Shown here: positions 34,452 to 44,109 of the stretch, piece after piece | Position numbering within the stretch: position 1 is the first letter of the stretch | Layout of the letters: each line of letters starts with the position of its first letter | Assembly (NCBI GenBank): GCA_019359695.1 | Contig: JAHHGV010000029.1 | Span: forward strand, 1 to 64,000 | Direction: 5' to 3' | Length of the DNA stretch: 64,000 nucleotides | From: Brasilonema angustatum HA4187-MV1 | Lineage (GTDB): Bacteria > Cyanobacteriota > Cyanobacteriia > Cyanobacteriales > Nostocaceae | Translations under genes and position numbers: made by a program | The notes under the pieces: generated by a model | What the model was told of the DNA's origin: nothing | Databases searched by the model: none | Seen by the model: the letters and a program-made list of their open reading frames with translations, nothing else

Positions 34452-35435
34452 ATGCCTAAACCAAACCTGACACGCAAATATGATCCCAAATGTTTATTAG
34501 CCGCTAAGAAATCAAGAGAAATTGAAACGACTATCAAAAAGCTTCGCTATGAATTCAATGCCTACTATTACGGTGGATTAAAACTGTGGTGGGGCTTACG
34601 AAAGATGGAAATCAAAGCAGACCATTACGAATCAGGAGCTTATCAAGATTATCAAATCTGCAAAGGTAAGTTTAATGCCACTGGAGAATGGATGAGAGCT
34701 ACCTATGACGAGGAACGCCGCTTTGCTGAAGTCTGGAAGCCCGAATGGGAAGAATTTATCAAAATGTACTGGGAGAGTTTTGGAAATGGGATTATCTCCA
34801 TTCCGGAAGTAGAGATTGAATTAGACACTGAAATTAATGTCCGTGGGAAGGGAGAAATAGACTTATTGCTGGAACGGACACAAGAAATCTTGGAATTCTT
34901 TGCTGAACAGTTTGCTGACTTACTAGTGAACAAATCCTCTCGAATGAAAGCAACTGAACAGGTTAAGGAAGCATTGCGAAACTGGAACCGTAAGGAGAAG
35001 GAAGATGTTGCAGATGCTATTGAGGAAAGAGTTAGTCTGGAACACGCAGAAACGCTGATATCCAAACAATATGTAAAGGACACAGATGAAGACTCTTTTG
35101 ACGATCAAGATAACGAATTAACTGACTTAGATATTAAATTTAAAGCTCCTATAGGCAACTCAGAAATTGTTCAAATCATCCACAAGCAAACTGAAAAATT
35201 GACTGAATCGAACTCAGTATCAAAAGAAGTAAAAGTGAGTTCACATCCCACAACTGGTAGTTCTCAAAAGCGTCATCAGCAGTCCCGCTTTGCAAAAGAA
35301 ACTGAAAGAGAAGCTTTTTTCAAGGAATATGGTCTCGACTCAGATGGTGAAATTGAAGGAGTAAAAGTTGTAAATATCACTAAAAAGTCCCAAGATGTAA
35401 CTGAATTGAATTCAATAGCACAAAATCCCTTCTAA
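34452..35435 (+). CDS. Hypothetical coiled-coil plasmid protein
   Basis: 327 residues from ATG 34452, preceded by AAGGAG. The N-terminal half has a helical region rich in Tyr/Trp (IKKLRYEFNAYYYGGLKLWWGL). The middle has acidic helices (VKEALRNWNRKEKEDVADAIEE). The C-terminus is polar and disordered. No family is recognised. Confidence 0.65.
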   Translation: MPKPNLTRKYDPKCLLAAKKSREIETTIKKLRYEFNAYYYGGLKLWWGLRKMEIKADHYESGAYQDYQICKGKFNATGEWMRATYDEERRFAEVWKPEWEEFIKMYWESFGNGIISIPEVEIELDTEINVRGKGEIDLLLERTQEILEFFAEQFADLLVNKSSRMKATEQVKEALRNWNRKEKEDVADAIEERVSLEHAETLISKQYVKDTDEDSFDDQDNELTDLDIKFKAPIGNSEIVQIIHKQTEKLTESNSVSKEVKVSSHPTTGSSQKRHQQSRFAKETEREAFFKEYGLDSDGEIEGVKVVNITKKSQDVTELNSIAQNPF

Positions 35436-35436
35436 T

Positions 35437-35579
35437 ACTAACGTAAGTTGCTAGTTAGTGACCCTAAACCGTATCTAATTGATACATAAAGTACCTTCTT
35501 AAGTACTTAAAAATACCATTTTTTTGAATTTCGTACTTAAAATAAGGCGCTTTTTGATAACTAGCAACTTGGGTTACTA
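35437..35579. mobile_element. MITE-like element with imperfect terminal inverted repeats
   Basis: Left TACTAAC..AAGTTGCTAGTTA (35437-35457) and right TAACTAGCAACTT..GTTACTA (35558-35579) are inverted copies with a few mismatches, about 143 bp end to end. The interior is AT-rich and non-coding. It begins right after the stop codon of the preceding gene. Confidence 0.75.
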
Positions 35580-36088
35580 AAGACAACCAAAAATGTAGCA
35601 CTAGAGTTGGGAAGCACACCCGACTCTAGCTTTATAAGCAAAGCCGACCAAACCTGGGGGAAGATTGGGCAGAAAAAATATATTCTCATTTATCGAAGCT
35701 TATTGACATCAAATGAAATGGACGTGTGTTGCTTAATCGCTTACTATATCTAGTTTTTAGACCTTTTCTTACATCGAACTCAGGTTTCAAGAAGTAGTAC
35801 GTTTCTTGTCAAGAAGAAGACACACCACTTGAGCATCCTTTTTACTGGGGAGCGTGAATTTGCCAGGATTATACCACACCTGTGGTGAATAAACAAGTGC
35901 TGAATTGAACTACCATCTTGGTGCGCCCTTACCACACCAACTAGTTAATCAGCTGAGGGATAGATGAGTGCGTCCTCCTTCTACATCATTTGCTCAAACA
36001 ATGCACAAAGCTCGGTATTATTCTGAATTAACAACATAATTTTCGCTCCAACATTTAGAATCACTATAGAGAAACGCCTATTATTATC
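35580..36088. other. Long intergenic stretch before the SNF2 gene
   Basis: 509 bp with no credible gene. It has no clear repeats beyond the MITE-like element. The promoter of the SNF2 gene should lie near its right end. Confidence 0.4.
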
Positions 36089-39000
36089 ATGACCGATTCT
36101 CTTGCTGATATCCCACAACAACAAACGCAACTTGCCCAAGTCTATCGTCAGCTACCACCCCTAGACCAAAAGATTGTGCAATTATTTTCGGTGATTTATG
36201 AACCGATAAACAGAACTTCGTTCATGAATTGCCTCAATCAAACTGGCACATTAGATGAAAATAATAAACCTTTTGTTAGCAAAACTTTAAGTCGCCATAT
36301 TGATAAATTGATTTCAGCAGGTTTGCTCATTCAAGAAAGCGGGCAAAGTCCTCAGTGTCGTCCGCTACTCACAGAGATTGCCACTCGTGACGCGGTAAAA
36401 GCTGGACGCTTTGAAATATTAGCAATAGCCGTAGAAGAAAAGCTACCCATACGTACTCATTGGCACAACGGACCCCGAATTTTCCAGAACACGAGCCAAT
36501 TGATTCGGGAAGTCCGCATTGGTCTTTACCGCCACAACCTCAATTATATTAACAAACAGTTTGAAGACTACTATAAATATAATAGCCAAGACAAAATATC
36601 TATAGAGAACATATTCGAGCAGGTGTGCAATAACCCATTCGATGCAGATTGGCTTCGCACCCTACCACAAGGTTTGTATGAAAGCGCCATATCTATCATC
36701 CTGTTGAATGCAGCGTTAAAATGTTCTCTCGCCGAAGAACCGTTTGCCCTGCTAGAAGAAGAATGCTCTACTCCTTCTGGACATTCCTCAGATTATCTAC
36801 ACCTGATTTTGAGCGAACAATTCCTTCTAAGAGGTTGCATACAAGAAGCACAACAAAGTTTAGAGCGTATATCTGACGACTATCGAGATAACGCCGCCGT
36901 CTTTTGGGGTTGGCTGAATTTTCTGCGTGGTGAAAACGAACAAGCTATCAAGTATTACACACACGCCCTCAAAGCCCTCAAGAAAGCCAAGGGTAAGCAA
37001 AAGGTCTATTTCAACACTATGGGCGGCTTGTTTTTTATCTTGGCATTATTAAAAGATGGTTCCCCTAATCGCCTCCGGGAAGCAGAGGAATGCGCCAGTC
37101 TAACTTCCCGCCCAGATCATTGGCTTAGGACTATTTATGAGAGATTGAAAATCGTGCTGCAAGTCCAGCAAGGTAATATCGCCCAAAAAGAATTTATAGT
37201 CAGCGCCTACATTGCTTCCACCGAAGAGCATAACAGCTTAGAAACACTCTTTTGTGCCCTCTGTCTCTACTGGGTAGATGTTGAGAAAGCCAAAAAGCGC
37301 TTGCCCAAGTTGTTAGAACCACTCTATCAGCAAGCTGTTGCATCTGGTTACCACTGGCTAGCAATGGAAAGTGCAGAACTCCTCTCCCGGCTCAAAGGAC
37401 GCAGCACCTATGATACACAAGCAGCGATATTGCGGGAAGATAGCGGTATACACACCATAGTAGACCTGGTTCGACCACAGGAACATTGGGAGCTTTGTTT
37501 AAATGCACTCGCAAATCTACAGAAGGAACCGCACTCACCGACAAAAACAGAGGCTCAACTGCGCTTAGCATGGTTTATTACCTTCTACCCTAGCAAATGT
37601 ATCTTGCAACCACGCGAGCAGAAAGTTAACGCCCAAGGTGTTTGGAGTAAAGGTCGTCCAATTGCCCTCAAGCGCCTGAGTGATAACCTGGGTGAGTTTA
37701 ATTACCTCACACCTCAGGATATCCGAGTATGTGGCTGCATTGAAACATTTACTTCCTATAATTATGGGTATCACGGCAAAACCGAGTATACATTCAATGA
37801 AAAAGCAATATCTGCATTAATTGGACACCCACTAGTCTTCTGGGAAGATTCCCCGACCACTCGCGTGGAAATTGTCAAGGGAGAACCAGAACTCATTGTC
37901 AAAAAAGGAAATCTTGGTCGCTTAACTTTAGAATTTTCTCCCAAACTGGCAGAATCACAGAATATTCTAAATGTCAAGGAAACTCCAACCCGCATCAAGG
38001 TCATTGAAATTAGTGCTGAACACCGACGCATAGCAGAGATTATTGGCAAGGAGAATCGGCTCAACGTACCTGCTACTGCCGACAAGCAAGTCTTGGCAGC
38101 CATCAATGCTGTCTCTGGAATCGTCACTGTGCATTCTGATATCGGTGGTGGGCTTTCTGGATGTGAAGAAGTACCAGCACAGACGATACCCCATATTCAC
38201 CTGTTGCCTGCTGGTGTAGGATTGAAAGTATCCCTTCTATCTTGCCCTTTTACCCAAGGTGGTCCCTACTATCGCCCTGGTACAGGGGGCGAAACTGTGA
38301 TTGCTGAAATCGATGGCAAGCGACTGCAAACCACACGAAATCTGCAAAAAGAAAAGCAACTTGCCAATGCTGCTGTAGCAGCTTGCCCCACCTTGACTCG
38401 TACTGAAGAACAAGATAATGAATGGCTTATAGAACAGCCAGAGGACTGTTTGGAACTGTTGTTGTCACTGCAAGCATTGGGGAACACCGTGGTGCTAGAA
38501 TGGCCCCAAGGAGAAAAACTGCGTGTCAAATACCATGCAGACCTTAAAGATTTCCAGTTGACAATTCAACGCCAGCAGGACTGGTTTGCTGCTACTGGTG
38601 AGTTGAAACTGGATGACGACCTTGTGCTAGATATGGAGCAGCTGCTGGAACTACTCAAGCAAACCCCAAGTCGTTTTATCCCCCTTGGTGATGGTCAATT
38701 CCTGGCTTTAACTCAAGCGTTTCGCAAACGCCTGGACGAATTGCAGACGTTTTCAGAAAAACATAGTAAAGGTATACGCTTTCACCCACTGGCAACATTA
38801 GGGTTGGAAGATTTGGTAGATGAAGTGGGCAAACTGAAAGCAGACAAGCACTGGAAGGCACATATCCAGCGTCTAAAGGAAGTGCAAAACCTGCAACCGG
38901 AACTTCCCTCTACCTTCCAAGCAGAACTACGTGACTACCAAATGGAGGGATTTACATGGTTGGCGCGTTTGGCACACTGGGGTGTTGGGGCTTGCTTGGC

Positions 39001-40345
39001 AGACCAAATGGGACTGGGTAAGACCGTGCAGGCATTAGCTGTTATTCTTACCCGTGCCAACTCTGGACCAACTCTGATTGTTGCCCCCACTTCGGTGTGC
39101 ATGAATTGGGTGAGTGAAGCGCAGCGGTTTGCTCCTACTCTTAATATTGTTCAATTTGGCAGTGGCGATCGCTCAGTTCTCCGTTCGCTTCGCGTTCCGA
39201 AGGAAAGGAATCGCCAACAATTGCTCTCTGGGTTACAACCGTTTGATATGCTAGTGTGCAGCTACAGTCTTCTACAGCAGGAAGAAGTTTCTCAAATGCT
39301 GTCGCAAGTGCAGTGGCAAACAATTGTGCTTGACGAAGCCCAGGCAATCAAAAATATGACCACCAAACGTTCCCAGGCGGCGATGAACCTCAAAGGTGGT
39401 TTCAAACTGATGACAACTGGAACTCCGATTGAAAACCATCTCGGCGAATTGTGGAATTTGTTCCGCTTTATCAATCCTGGGTTACTCGGTTCGTTTGAAA
39501 GTTTCAATCAACGCTTTGCGATTCCAATTGAAAAATCTCAGGATAAACAAGTACGCGCCAAACTGAAAAAACTCATTCAACCATTCCTGTTGCGTCGCAC
39601 GAAAAATCAAGTACTCGAAGAGTTGCCGAACCGTACCGAAATCCTCTTGCATGTGGAGTTGAGTCGCGAGGAAATGGCTTTCTATGAAGCGTTGCGTCGT
39701 TCGGCAATATCCAAACTGAGCGAAACTGAGGCAACTGCTGGGCACAAACACCTACAAGTACTGGCAGAAATCATGAAATTGCGTCGTGCCTGTTGCAATG
39801 CTCGTTTGGTGATGTCTGACACTGAACTACCCAGCGCTAAGTTGCAACTCTTCGCTGAGGTGCTTTCTGAGCTACTGGAGAATCGTCACAAGGCTTTGGT
39901 GTTTAGTCAGTTTGTTGACCATTTGCATCTTATCCGAGATTATCTGGATAAGCAAGGTATTAATTATCAATATCTAGATGGCAGTACTCCAGCTCCAGAG
40001 CGTAAAAAACGGGTGGATGCTTTCCAGGCGGGAGTTGGGGATGTCTTTTTAATCAGCCTCAAGGCAGGCGGTACTGGTCTTAATCTTACTGCTGCTGATT
40101 ACGTTATTCACATGGACCCTTGGTGGAATCCAGCGGTAGAAGACCAAGCCTCAGATCGTGCCCATCGTATCGGACAACAACGTCCGGTGACTATCTATCG
40201 CTTAGTAGCAAAGGATACTATCGAAGATAAGATTGTGGATTTGCATCACCATAAGCGAGATTTGGCAGACAGTCTGCTCGAAGGTGCTGATGTGAGTGGC
40301 AAGATATCAACAGAAGCGTTACTACAGTTGATTAGTGAAAGATAG
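36089..40345 (+). CDS. SNF2-family helicase with long N-terminal region
   Basis: 1418 residues. The N-terminal part has a winged-helix-like stretch (about 50-90; KTLSRHIDKLISAGLLIQES) and helical TPR-like repeats (about 200-440). The C-terminal SNF2 ATPase has LADQMGLGKTVQALAV (about 970-985), LDEAQAIKN (about 1080), TTGTPIENHLGELWNLFRF and HRIGQQRPVTIYRL (about 1357). Such proteins move along DNA and remodel bound proteins; several large bacterial SNF2 enzymes act in defence. A palindromic repeat near 39167-39213 is read through in frame. A helicase remnant of a different kind lies near 19301-20340. Confidence 0.88.
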   Translation: MTDSLADIPQQQTQLAQVYRQLPPLDQKIVQLFSVIYEPINRTSFMNCLNQTGTLDENNKPFVSKTLSRHIDKLISAGLLIQESGQSPQCRPLLTEIATRDAVKAGRFEILAIAVEEKLPIRTHWHNGPRIFQNTSQLIREVRIGLYRHNLNYINKQFEDYYKYNSQDKISIENIFEQVCNNPFDADWLRTLPQGLYESAISIILLNAALKCSLAEEPFALLEEECSTPSGHSSDYLHLILSEQFLLRGCIQEAQQSLERISDDYRDNAAVFWGWLNFLRGENEQAIKYYTHALKALKKAKGKQKVYFNTMGGLFFILALLKDGSPNRLREAEECASLTSRPDHWLRTIYERLKIVLQVQQGNIAQKEFIVSAYIASTEEHNSLETLFCALCLYWVDVEKAKKRLPKLLEPLYQQAVASGYHWLAMESAELLSRLKGRSTYDTQAAILREDSGIHTIVDLVRPQEHWELCLNALANLQKEPHSPTKTEAQLRLAWFITFYPSKCILQPREQKVNAQGVWSKGRPIALKRLSDNLGEFNYLTPQDIRVCGCIETFTSYNYGYHGKTEYTFNEKAISALIGHPLVFWEDSPTTRVEIVKGEPELIVKKGNLGRLTLEFSPKLAESQNILNVKETPTRIKVIEISAEHRRIAEIIGKENRLNVPATADKQVLAAINAVSGIVTVHSDIGGGLSGCEEVPAQTIPHIHLLPAGVGLKVSLLSCPFTQGGPYYRPGTGGETVIAEIDGKRLQTTRNLQKEKQLANAAVAACPTLTRTEEQDNEWLIEQPEDCLELLLSLQALGNTVVLEWPQGEKLRVKYHADLKDFQLTIQRQQDWFAATGELKLDDDLVLDMEQLLELLKQTPSRFIPLGDGQFLALTQAFRKRLDELQTFSEKHSKGIRFHPLATLGLEDLVDEVGKLKADKHWKAHIQRLKEVQNLQPELPSTFQAELRDYQMEGFTWLARLAHWGVGACLADQMGLGKTVQALAVILTRANSGPTLIVAPTSVCMNWVSEAQRFAPTLNIVQFGSGDRSVLRSLRVPKERNRQQLLSGLQPFDMLVCSYSLLQQEEVSQMLSQVQWQTIVLDEAQAIKNMTTKRSQAAMNLKGGFKLMTTGTPIENHLGELWNLFRFINPGLLGSFESFNQRFAIPIEKSQDKQVRAKLKKLIQPFLLRRTKNQVLEELPNRTEILLHVELSREEMAFYEALRRSAISKLSETEATAGHKHLQVLAEIMKLRRACCNARLVMSDTELPSAKLQLFAEVLSELLENRHKALVFSQFVDHLHLIRDYLDKQGINYQYLDGSTPAPERKKRVDAFQAGVGDVFLISLKAGGTGLNLTAADYVIHMDPWWNPAVEDQASDRAHRIGQQRPVTIYRLVAKDTIEDKIVDLHHHKRDLADSLLEGADVSGKISTEALLQLISER

Positions 40346-40587
40346 GTAAAAAATATCTTTGGCAGGTAGCAATCCGTTGTGCAGATAGTGCTTTAGTGGA
40401 AAGGGCAGAATTTAAAGAAATGGGAAATGGGAAATATCGATTAATCGCGTCATCGTTAACTCTTCACCTCTGATTGTTCTGTTTAAAAGTCAGCAAAATA
40501 AAATTAAGCAATTTGGCGAATACCGCACGCAAAGATTAGTCCTAGAGGCATGGGATAGAATGTTTAAATAATTCGTAACTCGTAAGT
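40346..40587. other. Short gap with a possible gene remnant
   Basis: The end of this gap reads FGEYRTQRLVLEAWDRMFK in one frame just before 40571, then a stop. It could be the C-terminal tail of a lost gene. No start or longer frame is present. Confidence 0.4.
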
Positions 40588-41367
40588 ATGAAAACAGATG
40601 CAATTTTCTACGAGATATTTAAAGAATTTCCCAACATCTTCTTTGAAATCATTGGCAAACCTGATACTAACATCAATACTTATGAGTTTACCGCACCAGA
40701 AATTAAACAAAAAAGCTTCCGATTAGATGGAGTATTTTCTCCTATTGGAGAATTCACCAATGAACCACTGTATTTTGTAGAGATTCAGTTTTACAAAGAT
40801 GAAGAATTTTATGACCGACTGTTTACAAGTATTTTCCTTTACTTTACCCAATATCAGCCACCACTACCTGACTGGTTCGCAATAGTTATTTACGATAAAC
40901 GCAGTAATGAACGTAGCTATCCCCTACGTTATCGTTCCTTGTTGGAACCTCATCTACGTCGCTTTTACCTAGACGAACTGGAAGATGTACCAGATGATTC
41001 TTTGGGAGTAGGAATTGTACGCTTAGTTGTAGAGAGTGAGAATAAAACTGGAGAATTTGCCAAAACGCTCATTAGCAAAGCTAAGGAGGAATTGACAGAT
41101 ACTCTCATCCAAAGAAAAGTTCTAGAATTTATAGAGACAATCGTAGTCTACAAATTTCCTAACCTAAGCCGCGAGGAAGTAGAAACCATGCTGAATTTAA
41201 ACTTGCTGAAAGAGACTAGAGTTTATCAAGAAGCAAAAGCAGAAGGTGAAATGAAGACTAAGTTAAAAATTTTACCAAAGCTTGTGCAACGAGGGATGAG
41301 CATTCAAGAGATAGCAGAACTATTAGAATTGGACACTGACACTATTAGAAATGCTTTGCAAGAATAG
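40588..41367 (+). CDS. Rpn/DUF2887-family putative nuclease
   Basis: 259 residues. The pattern FKEFPNIFFEIIG, RLDGVFSP, PLYFVEIQFYKDEEFYDRLF, then LLEPHLRRFYLDELED is typical of the cyanobacterial DUF2887/Rpn family, a PD-(D/E)XK nuclease group linked to recombination. Asp in RLDGVF and EIQ in FVEIQF would be catalytic. The C-terminal helix repeats (GEMKTKLKILPKLVQRGMS) resemble a helix-turn-helix, as in relatives. Confidence 0.85.
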   Translation: MKTDAIFYEIFKEFPNIFFEIIGKPDTNINTYEFTAPEIKQKSFRLDGVFSPIGEFTNEPLYFVEIQFYKDEEFYDRLFTSIFLYFTQYQPPLPDWFAIVIYDKRSNERSYPLRYRSLLEPHLRRFYLDELEDVPDDSLGVGIVRLVVESENKTGEFAKTLISKAKEELTDTLIQRKVLEFIETIVVYKFPNLSREEVETMLNLNLLKETRVYQEAKAEGEMKTKLKILPKLVQRGMSIQEIAELLELDTDTIRNALQE

Positions 41368-41557
41368 TCTTATAATTTACTATTACTTAAGCGTAATCCA
41401 GTATCCAACCACGGCAGTACGAATAAATTAATATAGTTCATCTTTGCACCGAACTTCTCCTCAAACTTCCGCAACAGAAGTGTTAACAAAAGTACAGATG
41501 GATGTGCTGCTTGCAAGTACTTCACCGAAACTAAAAAAAGACGTATAATTTACGATT

Positions 41558-41620
41558 GAATGGACGATTAGAGCAATTGCACGCCTAGGAGGATACTTAG
41601 AACACAGAAAAAGCTGGTAG
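41558..41620 (+). mobile_element. Remnant of an IS4-type transposase C-terminus
   Basis: One frame reads EWTIRAIARLGGYLEHRKSW then stops. The ARLGGYLxRK block is a hallmark of the IS4/Tn5-like transposase C-terminus. The rest of the gap (41368-41745) shows no intact gene. Confidence 0.55.
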
Positions 41621-41745
41621 TAAAGCTTACTTAGATGCTGTTGAGCAAATTCTTAAGAGAGCCAAAGACGCCAGACGCTAACTCCTGTGCTCCAGACGCT
41701 ACGTGTAAGCGCAGAGCGTCCGTAAGGACTCAGGGCTGATAAATT

Positions 41746-42711
41746 TCAAACCAAATCTTCCAATAGAGCTGTAATTTTACCTTGCGCTTTGGTGCGATTG
41801 TCATCATAAATCATTAAAGTATTCAAATTTGCATGCCGACTCAACTTTTGCACGCTTCTGACATCTCCTCCACTCACATCCAGCGCCGCAGTTACCGACG
41901 AATGTCTGACTCTGTGCGGACTGACGGTTTTAGAAATTCCAGCTTCCTTTGCAATAGCAACAACAATCTTACGAATTCCATCTCCCGTCAGCCGATGTCC
42001 ATAATGAGGTCGCAACGAAATAAACAGTGGTTGCTTAATATCAAGTTCCTTCCTCGCCAACAACCAATCCTGGAGCGCATCGCAGGTTTTGGGTTTTAAG
42101 TCAATGTTTTCTTTCTGAGTTCCTCTTCCCTTCCCTAGAATACTCAACGTCCGCGCTTCTAAATCCAAATCCTCAATATTACAGTGAGAAATCTCCTCCC
42201 GGCGCAAGGCATTTGCCCACAACAGTCGCAGCAGCGCATAATCACGCTTCCCTTTTAAAATTTCCCGGTCTGGCACCAAAAGCATTTTCTTAAACGCTTC
42301 CGGGCTAATTCCTGTCGTATCCCGGTAAGGAGTAACCTTCTCGCTCTTGATATCAGCCAAAGTCCAGTCACACTTACCCACTTTATAAGCGTAGTTAACC
42401 AACGACTTAATCGCTGCCAACCGTCGGTTAACAGTCGCTTCCTTCAACCCTTGATCAACCAACTGTGCCTTGTAACGTAAAACGAGGGTAACAGCAGAGT
42501 ATCGGTCCATCTGCAAAAATTGTGCCACCAGAGTGGGTGTTGGTTCCTGACCACACACTGTCACAAAAAAGTTCTTCAAATCTTTCGCGTACTCATGACG
42601 GGTACTTTTATTGCGCTTGCCAAAGAGCAACTCTTCCAAAAGGTTACGTTCAGCAGCAATGGCGAACGGATTAGTTAAGGAGAGCGAGTGCGACCCATCA
42701 TTAGGCGACAT
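41746..42711 (-). CDS. Tyrosine recombinase (XerC/integrase family)
   Basis: 321 residues. The SAM-like core-binding domain (about 30-110) is followed by the catalytic domain with Arg170/171 (ALRREEI), a beta-hairpin Lys194, His266-x-x-Arg269 (HRVRH), His293 (SRHANL) and nucleophile Tyr302 (LMIYDDN). All catalytic residues are present. It may resolve plasmid multimers or move a cassette. A perfect 9-bp dyad with a 6-bp spacer begins 7 bp upstream of its start. Confidence 0.92.
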   Translation of the reverse strand: MSPNDGSHSLSLTNPFAIAAERNLLEELLFGKRNKSTRHEYAKDLKNFFVTVCGQEPTPTLVAQFLQMDRYSAVTLVLRYKAQLVDQGLKEATVNRRLAAIKSLVNYAYKVGKCDWTLADIKSEKVTPYRDTTGISPEAFKKMLLVPDREILKGKRDYALLRLLWANALRREEISHCNIEDLDLEARTLSILGKGRGTQKENIDLKPKTCDALQDWLLARKELDIKQPLFISLRPHYGHRLTGDGIRKIVVAIAKEAGISKTVSPHRVRHSSVTAALDVSGGDVRSVQKLSRHANLNTLMIYDDNRTKAQGKITALLEDLV

Positions 42712-42717
42712 AATAAC

Positions 42718-42741
42718 TATCGAAAATAAACCTTTTCGATA
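42718..42741. promoter_or_regulatory. Dyad TATCGAAAA-N6-TTTTCGATA, candidate recombination core
   Basis: Nine-base perfect inverted arms flank a six-base centre. The symmetry extends to 11 of 12 positions. It lies just upstream of the recombinase start. Arms and spacing match the architecture of tyrosine-recombinase core sites; an autoregulatory operator is the alternative. Confidence 0.6.
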
Positions 42742-42834
42742 ATTAATTTATCACATATCTAAGGCGTATTAACGCAACTCGGTATAGCATTGGACAACTT
42801 CAGTCCGCTGCTGAAGTACGACAACGAATCGCAC

Positions 42835-43392
42835 TTATCTGACTGGATAGTACAGTTCTGAGGAGGCATTCCATTCCCATCCCACACTCATTGGGTCGCG
42901 GTTACGGGACCAACTCAAAAATTCTTTGACGCTCTTGTTTTTTCTTTCAGCAACAAGACCTTGAGGGGTGACACCAAGTCTTTGAGCGAGACTTTCGTTT
43001 GTCCTGGGCTGTAGTTCAACTTGTGTTTGTTGGTACGGATACGCGAATCTTCGCGGTTTAGTGTTGTGACCTAATTTCCCAGAGGCGATAGACCGTTCGA
43101 TTAACTCTAGTTTCAACGTGATAACTTCTAGTTTTTTTTCTACTGAAGAGCCAAGAGCTGCAAGATGGGATTCCAGTTTCAAGAGCTTCTCCTCTAACTG
43201 TTTGACTGATTTATCGCCTGCTGTCACATCGATATCATTATTGATATCGAAATTTGATATTAGTTCCTCTAAGGCTTGCAGCAAGGCAATTGTATGACCC
43301 TGCCTGTGTAGTTTTGAGAGTCGCCGAACCACCCCAATGAGTGGAACGGGCACACGAATCATCTCGCTTGGTGGGGATTTTTGATCTGGCAT
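42835..43392 (-). CDS. Putative plasmid regulator with coiled coil
   Basis: 185 residues. The N-terminus (about 8-45; IRVPVPLIGVVRRLSKLHRQG) is followed by a coiled coil (about 60-105; KQLEEKLLKLESHLAAL) and a C-terminal region with TNESLAQRLGVTPQGLVAER, which looks like a helix-turn-helix. Its start codon is preceded directly by a GATATC dyad and more copies lie inside its 5' end, so self-repression is likely. Confidence 0.65.
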   Translation of the reverse strand: MPDQKSPPSEMIRVPVPLIGVVRRLSKLHRQGHTIALLQALEELISNFDINNDIDVTAGDKSVKQLEEKLLKLESHLAALGSSVEKKLEVITLKLELIERSIASGKLGHNTKPRRFAYPYQQTQVELQPRTNESLAQRLGVTPQGLVAERKNKSVKEFLSWSRNRDPMSVGWEWNASSELYYPVR

Positions 43393-43414
43393 TTGATATC
43401 AATTTTGATATCGA
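43226..43414. promoter_or_regulatory. GATATC/TTGATATCAA operator cluster
   Basis: TTTGATATCAATTTTGATAT (43393-) forms a two-copy dyad right before the start of the regulator gene. CGATATCATTATTGATATCG and TTTGATATTA recur at 43230-43262 inside the gene. The copies are about 16 bp apart, so they fall on similar helix faces. Confidence 0.65.
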
Positions 43415-43543
43415 CAAGCTGATTGTAACATGGTACACGCTGGCTGAGATATGCCAAACTTGCGGAGATTCTACACAATATATTCAATAAGATAAAATTA
43501 ATCAAGTTTCCACAAGATTATTTGTATATAATTTGACACAACA

Positions 43544-43849
43544 ATGAGCAGGAGTCGGTATCCATCTAATTGGAAAGAAATAGCCACCCAACTGAAGGAA
43601 TCAGTCGGGTGGTGTTGTCAAAAATGCGGTAGACTTTGCTTAAAACCAGGAGAAAAAACTCCTGATTGGACTTTATCTCAACGCAGAGCTTACACTCTTC
43701 AAGTTCATCATTGGAACTTAAATCCAGCCGATAATCGAATAGAGAATCTTGCGCCTTTGTGCAGTAGTTGTCACCTCTACTATCATCGATTTAGACGGGG
43801 AAATATCTCTCCAGGTCAGTTGGAAATTGAATTGTCAATTAAAAATTAA
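43544..43849 (+). CDS. HNH endonuclease
   Basis: 101 residues. Two CxxC-type zinc pairs (CCQKCG near 22 and CSSCH near 77) frame the HNH core LQVHHWNLNPADNRIENLAPLC. It is a short free-standing HNH nuclease, possibly linked to restriction or mobile elements. It is divergent from the regulator gene, and the promoter region between them holds the GATATC dyad. Confidence 0.85.
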   Translation: MSRSRYPSNWKEIATQLKESVGWCCQKCGRLCLKPGEKTPDWTLSQRRAYTLQVHHWNLNPADNRIENLAPLCSSCHLYYHRFRRGNISPGQLEIELSIKN

Positions 43850-43934
43850 AGTTTTAAAAGTGCTTATCGCGCCCAGCATTTCGGTATAGGGCGCACACTT
43901 GTTGACTTGGTTTGTTAACCTTAACTAGCGGTGA

Positions 43935-44098
43935 GACATCTGTACGGGGAATACTCAAATATTGGTTGGCAACCAAGAAAATATGTTGGTAAAGCACATT
44001 CCTTAAAGATGTCCCAAGCAACCAAAATATATAATGAGCAATCCTGGGAAGCAGAGTGGTCCGAAGAATGGCAACAACAGGAGTCACGCCGCCTTTGA
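43935..44098 (+). other. Possible small gene or remnant
   Basis: From a GTG at 43935 a frame of 54 codons reads RHLYGEYSNIGWQPRKYVG and ends WSEEWQQQESRRL. No ribosome binding site is clear. It may be a C-terminal piece of a lost gene. Confidence 0.35.
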
Positions 44099-44109
44099 TG
44101 GCAAGGCAG

